This document shows, piece after piece, positions 1-6,387 of a stretch of DNA of 24,328 nucleotides. How positions within the stretch are numbered: position 1 is the first letter of the stretch; every line of letters starts with the position of its first letter. Position numbers and translations under genes: made by a program. The notes beneath the pieces are model-generated. The model was given only the letters and a program-made list of their open reading frames with translations. It did not search any database and was not told the DNA's origin. This stretch comes from CAZTGB01 sp964612965 (GTDB lineage: Bacteria; Patescibacteriota; Microgenomatia; UBA8517). The stretch is taken from contig CAZTGB010000011.1 of NCBI GenBank assembly GCA_964612965.1, forward strand, positions 1 to 24,328. The letters are read 5' to 3'.

Positions 1-66
1 CGTGACTCATTTTTAAATATCATAGAGTCCGAAATGTATCGCGTCCTAAACATATCCCCATTATCG

Positions 67-72
67 TATAAT
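67..72 (+). promoter_or_regulatory. -10 box of the GIY-YIG gene
   Basis: A perfect TATAAT lies 11 nt before the ATG at 84, which puts the expected transcription start at about 79 and leaves a leader of only about 5 nt. No good -35 hexamer is visible. The same near-leaderless layout recurs elsewhere in the window. Nothing else was recognised in bases 1-83. Confidence 0.6.
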
Positions 73-83
73 CCTAAATATAT

Positions 84-329
84 ATGTGGTTTACCTATAT
101 TCTTCTTTGCGAGGGCGGAAGCTTCTACACAGGGATTACCAATGATTTAGACAAAAGGTTATCTGACCACAAAAAAGGCATTGGAGCAGCATATACAAGG
201 TCCCACAAACCCCTTAAGTTTGTGTATAAACAGGAGTTTTCCTCTAAATCCCTTGCCCTAAAGCGGGAAGCTGAGATTAAAAAGTTGTCCCGAGATCAAA
301 AGACCTCCCTGATTAATTCCGTGCTATAA
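84..329 (+). CDS. GIY-YIG domain protein (YhbQ/UPF0213-like)
   Basis: This 81-residue protein is a single GIY-YIG nuclease-like domain, the usual size for the short stand-alone YhbQ/UPF0213 class. The first half-motif is read as TYIL (residues 4-7) and the second as FYTGI (14-18). R25 is the expected catalytic arginine and E62, in the ALKREAEIKKL helix, the expected metal-binding glutamate. By family it may cut or bind branched or damaged DNA, but the biological role of these short proteins is unsettled. The ATG sits just behind a TATAAT box. The stop codon overlaps another extended -10 box (322-330), so a following transcription unit begins inside its 3' end. The family call is firm; substrate and role are not known. 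Confidence 0.85.
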   Translation: MWFTYILLCEGGSFYTGITNDLDKRLSDHKKGIGAAYTRSHKPLKFVYKQEFSSKSLALKREAEIKKLSRDQKTSLINSVL

Positions 330-330
330 T
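322..330 (+). promoter_or_regulatory. Extended -10 promoter over the GIY-YIG stop codon
   Basis: TGCTATAAT is a perfect extended -10 element (TGn plus TATAAT). It overlaps the TAA stop of the upstream gene. The expected start of transcription, about 7 nt after the box, is near 337, exactly where an ORF without an ATG opens. No -35 match was seen, as is common for extended -10 promoters. Confidence 0.6.
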
Positions 331-336
331 GGAGTT

Positions 337-519
337 ATCAACAATAATCTCTCAGTAAACGAACTAATTGCCTCACTTCTTAAAAGAGGTGGAAAAATAG
401 ATAAATACTACCTAAGGGATTGGAACAGGAACAAAAAAACCCTTGTATATCTAAATGGCTGGTTTGGTGGAAAAACCATCCGGGAAGCCATAATTAAAGC
501 CTTAAATCCCCAAGGCTAG
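337..519 (+). CDS. Possible small leaderless ORF with a non-standard start codon
   Basis: An open frame runs from a stop at 310-312 to TAG at 517-519 with no ATG, GTG or TTG start. Taken from the ATC at 337, six nt behind the TATAAT box at 325-330, it encodes 60 residues that look like a real protein: charged helix, then KIDKYYLRDWNRNKKTLVYL, then GWFGGKTIREAIIKAL. The spacing from -10 box to codon equals that of two other leaderless genes here (2355 and 16153), so ATC stands where ATG would be expected. It may use a rare ATC start, have lost its start by mutation or sequencing error, or be a decayed remnant. The ATG at 329 leads into another frame that stops after nine codons. The family was not recognised. 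Confidence 0.4.
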   Translation: MNNNLSVNELIASLLKRGGKIDKYYLRDWNRNKKTLVYLNGWFGGKTIREAIIKALNPQG

Positions 520-544
520 TTTAGATATAATATCCTATAGCTAC

Positions 545-573
545 TTGACTTATTAGGTAATCCCCTGTATAGT
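545..573 (+). promoter_or_regulatory. Sigma70-type promoter upstream of the DEAD-box helicase
   Basis: TTGACT (545-550) and TATAGT (568-573) are separated by exactly 17 nt, the best two-hexamer promoter on the plus strand of this region. Transcription should begin near 580, about 160 nt before the helicase ATG, so the transcript has a long leader, unlike most genes here. Confidence 0.7.
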
Positions 574-579
574 ACTTAC

Positions 580-706
580 TTAGATGGCAGATTAAGAGAA
601 TTGATCTGCTTAGATTTGAGTTAGTTTTAGGTTTTAAAGATTAAGGTACCCCAAAAAGTATATTATTTGTATCTTTCTCTTCACTACGTATCAGTATACT
701 TTTTTT
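580..706 (+). ncRNA. Candidate leader RNA or small RNA ahead of the helicase
   Basis: From the predicted start near 580 to the T-run ending at 706 the sequence has no ORF of note but has structure. A 6-bp hairpin (GCAGAT 587-592 with ATCTGC 604-609) lies close to the 5' end, and a 10-bp AU-rich terminator-like stem closes the region. It could be an attenuator controlling the DEAD-box helicase or a free small RNA of about 127 nt. No Rfam family was recognised. The whole gap 520-742 holds no other gene. Confidence 0.45.
653..706 (+). terminator. AU-rich intrinsic terminator or attenuator
   Basis: AAAAAGTATA (653-662) pairs perfectly over 10 bp with TATACTTTTT (695-704), and the strand ends in seven T. 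The loop is long (32 nt) and the stem poor in G-C, so it is a weak terminator whose strength could depend on temperature, translation or an RNA helicase. It stands between the promoter at 545-573 and the helicase start at 743. Confidence 0.5.
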
Positions 707-742
707 AAGCAGTTCTATTTTCTTAAATGAATCAGTACAAAT

Positions 743-2017
743 ATGTATCAAGGTAAATTCAATAGGAACTCTCGTTCCAATGGTTCTTCCCGCTTTGGCG
801 GCGGAAGTTTTCGTGGAAGAAGTTCAGGAGGATTTAGCGGAAGAAGCGCAGGTCGAGGATTCGGCGGACGCGGTGGAGGAGGATTCAGAACCATTAAAAC
901 CTTTGATCCTACAAGTGTAATCAATGATTTAGAGTTTGTAGCCAATAATGGCGGAGTTAAAATTGCTCCAAAGGAACACGTAATTACACATACTTTTAAT
1001 GACTTTCAAATTGCAGATGCGATTAAAAGAAACATTATTGAAAAGGGATTCACTACTCCTACCCCTATTCAGGACCAAGCAATTGAACCAATTCTAGAAG
1101 GACGAGATTTAATTGGAATTGCTAATACCGGAACCGGTAAAACCGCAGCATTCTTAATCCCCCTTGTAGACAAAGTCTATAAAAACAAAAATGAAAAAGT
1201 TTTAATTGTTGCCCCTACTCGTGAGCTTGCAGCCCAAATCAGAGATGAATTCTATATCTTAACCCGCGGACTTGGAATTTATTCAGCCCTTTGCATAGGG
1301 GGTGCTAACATGAACAGACAAAAATCTGATTTAAGAAGAAGTCCCAATTTTGTAATAGGAACCCCAGGAAGAATTGAGGATCATATTAGGTCTCGTAGTC
1401 TTAACCTTTCAGATTTTGGCTCAGTGGTTCTAGATGAAACGGATCACATGGTTGATATTGGATTTATCCAAAACATCAAATACATTATTTCTCTTCTTTT
1501 AAGAAACAGACAATCTCTTTTCTTTTCAGCAACAATTGATGGAAAAGTAAGAGACATACTTCGTGAGTTTGTTAATAACCCAGTTACTGTTTCTGTCAAA
1601 TCAGGTGATACTGCCGAGAATGTTAAGCAAGGTGTAATAAGAGTTGATAGAAATAATAAGCTAGAAGAACTTCACAAACTCCTTAATAAGGAAGAGTTTG
1701 ATAAAGTCTTAATCTTTGGAAGAACCAAGCACGGAGTTCAAAAGCTTGCTGATGACTTAGTAACAAGAGGATTTAGAGCTGACGCAATCCATGGCAATAA
1801 GCGTCAAAATCAAAGACTTAAAGTTCTTGATAACTTTAAAAGAAATAATATTCAGATACTAATTGCAACTGATGTGGCCTCCCGCGGACTTGATATTCCT
1901 AATGTAAGCCACGTCATCAACTACGATCTTCCAGAAAGCTATGAAGCATATATTCATAGAATTGGAAGAACCGGACGCGCTGACAAAAAGGGAATTGCAC
2001 TAACTTTCGTCAGTTAA
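743..2017 (+). CDS. DEAD-box ATP-dependent RNA helicase with N-terminal RGG-like tail
   Basis: This 424-residue helicase remodels RNA duplexes using ATP. All core motifs are present: Q motif TPTPIQ (105-110), motif I ANTGTGKT (127-134), Ia PTRELA (158-163), GG (186-187), Ib TPGR (207-210), motif II DETD (231-234), SAT (262-264), motif V ATDVASRGLD (375-384) and VI HRIGRTGR (405-412). Motif II reads DETD, not the DEAD that names the family. Residues 4-48 are a glycine/arginine/serine-rich tail resembling RGG RNA-binding tails, placed at the N-terminus where most bacterial relatives carry a basic tail at the C-terminus. The protein ends only 12 residues after motif VI. The leader 580-706 may control it. 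The family call is secure; the cellular role (ribosome assembly, RNA decay, cold adaptation) is open. Confidence 0.95.
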   Translation: MYQGKFNRNSRSNGSSRFGGGSFRGRSSGGFSGRSAGRGFGGRGGGGFRTIKTFDPTSVINDLEFVANNGGVKIAPKEHVITHTFNDFQIADAIKRNIIEKGFTTPTPIQDQAIEPILEGRDLIGIANTGTGKTAAFLIPLVDKVYKNKNEKVLIVAPTRELAAQIRDEFYILTRGLGIYSALCIGGANMNRQKSDLRRSPNFVIGTPGRIEDHIRSRSLNLSDFGSVVLDETDHMVDIGFIQNIKYIISLLLRNRQSLFFSATIDGKVRDILREFVNNPVTVSVKSGDTAENVKQGVIRVDRNNKLEELHKLLNKEEFDKVLIFGRTKHGVQKLADDLVTRGFRADAIHGNKRQNQRLKVLDNFKRNNIQILIATDVASRGLDIPNVSHVINYDLPESYEAYIHRIGRTGRADKKGIALTFVS

Positions 2018-2020
2018 ACA

Positions 2021-2029
2021 TGCTACAAT
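2021..2029 (+). promoter_or_regulatory. Extended -10 promoter of the zinc-ribbon gene
   Basis: TGCTACAAT, an extended -10 element, starts 4 nt after the helicase stop codon. Transcription from about 2036 would give a 40-nt leader holding the C-rich repeat copy 2049-2063 and two AAGCTT palindromes. No -35 match was seen at the right spacing. Confidence 0.5.
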
Positions 2030-2048
2030 GGCTATATAAGCTTTAAGG

Positions 2049-2063
2049 TCCTCCCCCCTCCAT
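2049..2063 (+). repeat. C-rich 15-nt direct repeat, copy 1
   Basis: TCCTCCCCCCTCCAT occurs here, 12 nt before the ATG at 2076, and again at 2324-2338 before the next gene. It contains CCTCC twice, which is the sequence of the 16S rRNA anti-Shine-Dalgarno core. See the finding for possible meanings. Confidence 0.8.
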
Positions 2064-2075
2064 AAGCTTTAATAA

Positions 2076-2321
2076 ATGGCCACAAATAATACAAGTGTCT
2101 GCATACAGTGCGGTAAGCCCCGAATTGTTGTGGGAACGCACGATGAAGTAATAGGAAACTCCACAGTCACCCACGTTGACACAGTATGCCCGGATCCAGA
2201 GTGTCAAAAGAAAGTCGAAGGATTTTTAAAACTTGAACTGGAAAAAAGACAGGAATCAGCAACAAACAGGCAAAGAAAGATCTATAGAGGCAAGTCAAAA
2301 GTAAACCTTGGCAAAAGTTGA
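2076..2321 (+). CDS. Small zinc-ribbon-like protein of unknown function
   Basis: This 81-residue protein has four cysteines arranged C9-x2-C12 and C38-x4-C43 (CIQC and CPDPEC), the pattern of a zinc knuckle or ribbon. A basic, glutamine- and lysine-rich helical tail follows (residues 44-81), suggesting nucleic-acid or ribosome binding. It has no signal peptide or membrane segment, so it is probably cytoplasmic. It stands between the RNA helicase and the thioredoxin gene and seems to have its own promoter. Its TGA stop (2319-2321) falls inside the likely -35 box of the next gene. I do not recognise a named family; zinc binding is inferred from the cysteines only. Confidence 0.7.
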   Translation: MATNNTSVCIQCGKPRIVVGTHDEVIGNSTVTHVDTVCPDPECQKKVEGFLKLELEKRQESATNRQRKIYRGKSKVNLGKS

Positions 2322-2348
2322 AATCCTCCCCCCTCCATTTGCTATAAT
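2318..2348 (+). promoter_or_regulatory. Leaderless promoter of the thioredoxin gene
   Basis: TTGAAA (2318-2323) and TATAAT (2343-2348) are 19 nt apart, with the TGC of an extended -10 box at 2340-2342. The ATG at 2355 follows after six nt (ATTTAA), so the first transcribed base should be the A of the start codon. The second copy of the C-rich repeat fills most of the spacer. Confidence 0.7.
2324..2338 (+). repeat. C-rich 15-nt direct repeat, copy 2
   Basis: This is an exact second copy of the repeat at 2049-2063, lying between the -35 and -10 boxes of the thioredoxin promoter and 16 nt before the ATG. Confidence 0.8.
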
Positions 2349-2354
2349 ATTTAA

Positions 2355-2843
2355 ATGAAAGCCCTAGCACTAGTTGCTATATTAGTTGCAGTTCTTGGAG
2401 TAGGCTGGCTAGCAACTTCCTTCCTTCTTAATAAAGATCTCCCAAGCGCAAGAAATCAAACTCAGGATGATCAATTCCCATTTGATTCAAACCAGGAAGC
2501 AATGGTTGAAACAACAGGTGATTCAAGATATGTTGAATATTCAAAAGATAATCTAGAAAAAAGTTCAGATAAAAGACGCGTTCTTTTCTTCTATGCAAAT
2601 TGGTGTCCAACTTGCCGTCCCGCAGATGCTGACTTCAAAGCCAATTTAAGTAGTTTACCCAATGATGTTGTAGTTATTAGGGTTAACTACAATGATGATG
2701 AAACAGATACTGAAGAAAAAGCCTTGGCAGATAAATATAAAGTTACATATCAGCACACATTTGTTCAGATAGATGAAAATGGGGAAGTTTTAACAAGATG
2801 GAATGGCGGAGATACCGAAAAACTTCTTGATAATATTAAATAA
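2355..2843 (+). CDS. Membrane-anchored thioredoxin-like protein
   Basis: This 162-residue protein begins with an uncleaved signal anchor (residues 3-25), then a charged linker (27-70) and a thioredoxin fold holding the redox motif WCPTC (C84 and C87) after the strand VLFFYAN. The C-terminal half carries the usual TFVQIDENG strand, in which a Thr (T133) precedes F where the cis-proline would be expected. It should act outside the membrane in thiol-disulfide exchange, receiving electrons from the DipZ-like protein encoded 4 nt downstream, with which it forms an operon. The start is fixed by a TATAAT box six nt before the ATG. Whether it works as a reductase or an oxidase cannot be told from sequence. 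Confidence 0.85.
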   Translation: MKALALVAILVAVLGVGWLATSFLLNKDLPSARNQTQDDQFPFDSNQEAMVETTGDSRYVEYSKDNLEKSSDKRRVLFFYANWCPTCRPADADFKANLSSLPNDVVVIRVNYNDDETDTEEKALADKYKVTYQHTFVQIDENGEVLTRWNGGDTEKLLDNIK

Positions 2844-2847
2844 TTAG

Positions 2848-4500
2848 ATGATTTTACTGATCGCCTTCGCATTTTTAGCAGGAATTGTAACAATCCTTTC
2901 TCCATGCATTCTTCCAATCCTTCCCATTATCCTTTCATCAACCATTGCAGGTGAAGAGACGGGAAAATCCAGACCCCTAGGAGTTGTTGTTGGATTTATT
3001 GCAAGCTTTACCTTTTTTACCCTTTTTCTCTCAACTTTGGTTAATGCTTTTGGCATTTCACCTGATAGTCTCAGGTCATTTTCGATTGTCGTGATTTTAC
3101 TTTTTGGAACTTCGCTTCTAATTCCAAAGTTCCAAAGCCTGGTTGAGATTCTTTTTGCAAAGCTTTCCAGATTTGTTCCTCGTGGCAATACCAGGCCAGG
3201 GTTTATTCCTGGACTTTTAATTGGACTTTCCTTAGGCCTTCTTTGGACCCCTTGCGTCGGCCCAATACTAGCATCAGTCATTTCTCTTGCTATTACAGGA
3301 GCCGTTACTTTTAATGCTTTTTTAATTACCCTTGCTTACTCAATAGGAACCGCCATCCCAATGCTAATCATCATGATTGGAGGACAGAATATATTAAGGA
3401 AAGTTCCCTGGCTTCTTGCCAATACGGCAAAGATTCAAAAAGCGTTTGGAGTAATCATGATTGTTACAGCCATTAGCATCTTCTTTAATCTAGACAGAAA
3501 GTTTCAAACTTTCATTCTTGATAAATTTCCCAATTATGGTGCAAACTTAACAAAGCTTGAAGATAACAGCCTTGTTAAAGAGCAACTAAACGATATGGAT
3601 GAAACAGACAAAATTACAGCTCCAGAAATAATCCCCGGGGGTGCATGGTTTAACTCAGATCCCTTAAAAATCTCAGATCTTAGAGGGAAAGTTGTTATGG
3701 TAGACTTCTGGACCTATACCTGCATTAACTGCATAAGGACTCTTCCCTATATACAAAAGTGGCATGAGAAATATAGTGATCTTGGACTTGTCATTATAGG
3801 AGTCCACACTCCGGAATTTGAATTTGAAAAAAGCCCCGAGAATGTTCAAAAAGCAATTAATGATTTCGGTCTAACCTATCCAGTGGTTCAGGATAATAAC
3901 TATGAAACTTGGCGTGCATACGCAAATCGCTATTGGCCGGCAAAATACATAATCAATAAAGATGGCAGAATTGTTTATACCCATTTTGGCGAAGGTGAAT
4001 ACGATCAAACAGAAGAAGTTATTCAGAAACTTTTAGAAGAGGCTGGAGTGAAGGTTGATGAAAGCATTGATAATCCAGATTATAAAATTGAAACAAGAAC
4101 ACCAGAGCTTTACCTTGGCTACGGAAGAATGGGTTATTTTGCAGAACCTGAACAACTAGCCCAAAACACAAAAAAGGAATATAAACTTCCCACAGATCTA
4201 GCTCTTCATCATTTCGCATTTGGCGGGCAGTGGACGGTAACTGAAGAGTATTCCCAACCATCAAAAGATTCCTCCCTTGTTCTTGGATTTGAAGCCAAGA
4301 ATGTATTCCTTGTCATGCGCCCCAAAGCAAACCTTCCAGGAAAAGTAAAAGTGTATCTTGATGATAAAGAAGTGAAAGAAATAACAGTTGATACAGACAG
4401 GCTATACACACTTATTGAGCTTAACGAGTCCTCAAAACATTATCTTAAACTACTTTTCGAAGATTCAAACATTGAAGTCTATGCCTTCACTTTTGGTTAA
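2848..4500 (+). CDS. dipZ: DipZ-like CcdA-thioredoxin fusion protein
   Basis: This 550-residue protein has the DipZ layout. Residues 1-215 form a CcdA/DsbD-type transmembrane domain with the paired cysteines C20 (LSPCILPILP) and C136 (WTPCVGP). A linker leads to a TlpA/AhpC-like thioredoxin domain (about 260-410) with the motif TCINC (C292 and C295). A beta-rich C-terminal domain (about 430-550) resembles the carbohydrate-binding-like tail of mycobacterial DipZ. By family it passes reducing power from cytoplasmic thioredoxin across the membrane to outside partners, here probably the anchored thioredoxin encoded just upstream. The gap to that gene is 4 nt and no Shine-Dalgarno site is present, so translation is probably coupled. 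It converges with the efflux permease gene, one base between the stops. Confidence 0.9.
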   Translation: MILLIAFAFLAGIVTILSPCILPILPIILSSTIAGEETGKSRPLGVVVGFIASFTFFTLFLSTLVNAFGISPDSLRSFSIVVILLFGTSLLIPKFQSLVEILFAKLSRFVPRGNTRPGFIPGLLIGLSLGLLWTPCVGPILASVISLAITGAVTFNAFLITLAYSIGTAIPMLIIMIGGQNILRKVPWLLANTAKIQKAFGVIMIVTAISIFFNLDRKFQTFILDKFPNYGANLTKLEDNSLVKEQLNDMDETDKITAPEIIPGGAWFNSDPLKISDLRGKVVMVDFWTYTCINCIRTLPYIQKWHEKYSDLGLVIIGVHTPEFEFEKSPENVQKAINDFGLTYPVVQDNNYETWRAYANRYWPAKYIINKDGRIVYTHFGEGEYDQTEEVIQKLLEEAGVKVDESIDNPDYKIETRTPELYLGYGRMGYFAEPEQLAQNTKKEYKLPTDLALHHFAFGGQWTVTEEYSQPSKDSSLVLGFEAKNVFLVMRPKANLPGKVKVYLDDKEVKEITVDTDRLYTLIELNESSKHYLKLLFEDSNIEVYAFTFG

Positions 4501-4501
4501 A

Positions 4502-5710
4502 TTATTCGTATCTAATCGCTTCAATTGGAGGTAATTTTGCAGCACGCCTGGCAGGAAATACTCCAAAGAATATTCCAATACCAGATGAAATTACAAGTGT
4601 AATTATTACTGAGAAAATGTTGATTGATGCTGGGAAGAATATCCTAACAATTAGAACTATTATGGTAGCCAGAATTAGTCCCAATATTCCTCCAAAAAGT
4701 GAAAGGATTAAGCTTTCAGTTAAAAACTGAAGCATAATATCCCGTTCGGTGGCCCCCACCGCTCGCCTAATTCCAACTTCTTTAGTACGCTCCGTAACTG
4801 TCGCATACATAATATTCATTATCCCTATTCCTCCAACGATTAATGAAATTGATCCAATGGCAACAAGAACTGTATTAATAATTCCAAATATCTGATTGAT
4901 AGAGTTAAGTAGCTCGGCCTGCTCAGTCACTGCGAAATCATCTTCATTATATCTTTCAAGAAGAGCATCCTCAGCTTTCACTTTGGCAGCAGCTACCATA
5001 TCGTCTGATTTAACTCCAAGGTATATTCCCCAAAAAGTTTTGTTTGGATTAATATTTCCGAATGTTGTTTTGTATGGAACATAGAAAGCATTATCTGCTT
5101 CCGCATCCCCTTTTTTCTCGGTAACTCCAATTACTTTAAATCTCTGTCCCTCAAAGCGAATAGTTCTTCCTACAGCATCGGCGGGACTTCCGAATAGTTC
5201 CTCAGCTGCAACATTTCCTAGTACTCCAATTTTAGATCCCGATGATACATCGCTCTTGTCAAAAAGTTCTCCATATTCGGCCTCTATATTCATGAGTTTA
5301 AATCCTTCCTCATTCATAGCCATGATGGAGCTAAATTTCTCCTCACCTCCAGCTTCAATGGATGTTCCTTTCATAAATATAGGAACCACATAATCAAGTT
5401 CAGAAACTCGCATGAGAGTTGATACGTCCCTCTCGTCAAATGTTGCGCCTCCGACAGTTCCCTGTCCTCCAAAACTTGCTCCGCCCTCTCCTGTAAAACC
5501 GCTCCCCGGCATAATCATGATCAGGTTAGCACCCATGCTTTCAAACTGTCCTTCTATATAGTTTTTAAGTCCCAACCCTAGTGCAATTAAAAGAACAACG
5601 GAAAGAACCCCAATCATTATTCCCAAGGAAGTTAGTGCGGTCCTAACTTTATTCCTTGCAAAATCAGCCATCGCTGCCTTTGCTAAATGTGCAAAACTAT
5701 TTCTTTTCAT
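4502..5710 (-). CDS. MacB/FtsX-type ABC transporter permease
   Basis: This 402-residue permease has the MacB fold: a first membrane helix (about 28-50, TSLGIMIGVLSVVLLIALGLG), a large extracytoplasmic MacB_PCD domain (about 51-270) with a glycine-rich stretch near its start, and an FtsX domain with three further helices, including the characteristic GGIGIMNIMYATVTERTKEV segment and a C-terminal PPIEAIRYE tail. It uses ATP hydrolysis by the separate ATPase encoded next to it to drive mechanotransmission or efflux. Its start codon overlaps the stop of the ATPase gene by one base (TAATG), so translation is coupled. In E. coli MacB the ATPase and permease are one chain; here they are split, as is usual in Gram-positive and single-membrane bacteria. 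Substrate unknown. Confidence 0.9.
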   Translation of the reverse strand: MKRNSFAHLAKAAMADFARNKVRTALTSLGIMIGVLSVVLLIALGLGLKNYIEGQFESMGANLIMIMPGSGFTGEGGASFGGQGTVGGATFDERDVSTLMRVSELDYVVPIFMKGTSIEAGGEEKFSSIMAMNEEGFKLMNIEAEYGELFDKSDVSSGSKIGVLGNVAAEELFGSPADAVGRTIRFEGQRFKVIGVTEKKGDAEADNAFYVPYKTTFGNINPNKTFWGIYLGVKSDDMVAAAKVKAEDALLERYNEDDFAVTEQAELLNSINQIFGIINTVLVAIGSISLIVGGIGIMNIMYATVTERTKEVGIRRAVGATERDIMLQFLTESLILSLFGGILGLILATIIVLIVRIFFPASINIFSVIITLVISSGIGIFFGVFPARRAAKLPPIEAIRYE

Positions 5711-6387
5711 TACAAGTATTTCTCAACCACTTCACCATCTTTTACATAGATCTGTCTTTTTGTTCTGGCAGCAATATCATGCTCATGAGTAACCAAAATT
5801 ACTGTTACTCCGAAGTCCTTATTAAGGCTTCGTAAAATATCAATAATCTCATCTCCGGTTTTACTGTCCAAGTTTCCCGTTGGCTCATCAGCTAATATTA
5901 CTTTCGGGTTCATGATAAGAGCTCTTGCAATAGCTACTCTTTGTTGTTGCCCTCCTGATATTTTATTAGGAAAGAAGTTTCGTCTTTCATAAATGCCAAA
6001 TTTCTTAAGTAGTTCCACGGCTTTGAGGGTAGGGTCATAATCCAATTTTTCTTTTGAATAGTTAACAGGAAGTAAGATATTTTCTAAAACAGTAAAACGA
6101 TTAATCAGATTAAAGGATTGAAAAACAAAACCAACTGTTTTGTTTCTAATCCTTGACAGCTCATCATCAGATAGTTTTGAAATATCGCGCCCATCAAGTA
6201 GAACTTTTCCGCTAGTTGGAGTCTCAAGAAGTCCAATGATGTGCATTAGTGTAGATTTTCCACTCCCAGAAGTTCCTAATATTCCAATGAATTCTTTTTC
6301 TTTAATTGTTAAGCTGACGTCTTTTACGGCATGAACTTCCGTCTCCCCCAGGAAGTACGACTTAACAACATGTTCGAGCTTAATCAT
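5710..6387 (-). CDS. MacB/LolD-type ABC transporter ATPase
   Basis: This 225-residue ATP-binding subunit has every ABC motif: Walker A GTSGSGKST (38-46), Q-loop Q90, signature ISGGQ (143-147), Walker B VILADE (163-168) with DEPTGNLD, and the switch histidine H201. The GNLDSKTGDEI segment and overall length match the MacB/LolD/FtsE-like class. It pairs with the FtsX-type permease encoded next. Its start overlaps the end of the upstream membrane-fusion gene by 8 nt, giving the order adaptor, ATPase, permease in one operon. Family and role as motor are secure; the transported substrate cannot be inferred. Confidence 0.93.
   Translation of the reverse strand: MIKLEHVVKSYFLGETEVHAVKDVSLTIKEKEFIGILGTSGSGKSTLMHIIGLLETPTSGKVLLDGRDISKLSDDELSRIRNKTVGFVFQSFNLINRFTVLENILLPVNYSKEKLDYDPTLKAVELLKKFGIYERRNFFPNKISGGQQQRVAIARALIMNPKVILADEPTGNLDSKTGDEIIDILRSLNKDFGVTVILVTHEHDIAARTKRQIYVKDGEVVEKYL

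Noticed and set aside
524..534. 11-base palindrome GATATAATATC
   Set aside because: Short, pure A/T centre, likely by chance in this composition; no second copy seen.
748..945. Minus-strand proline-rich ORF opposite the helicase tail
   Set aside because: It is the mirror image of the Gly/Arg-rich coding sequence on the plus strand, with no promoter of its own.
2036..2072. Hairpin from two AAGCTT palindromes in the zinc-ribbon leader
   Set aside because: Only six base pairs around a 20-nt loop and no T-run; too weak to call a terminator or switch.
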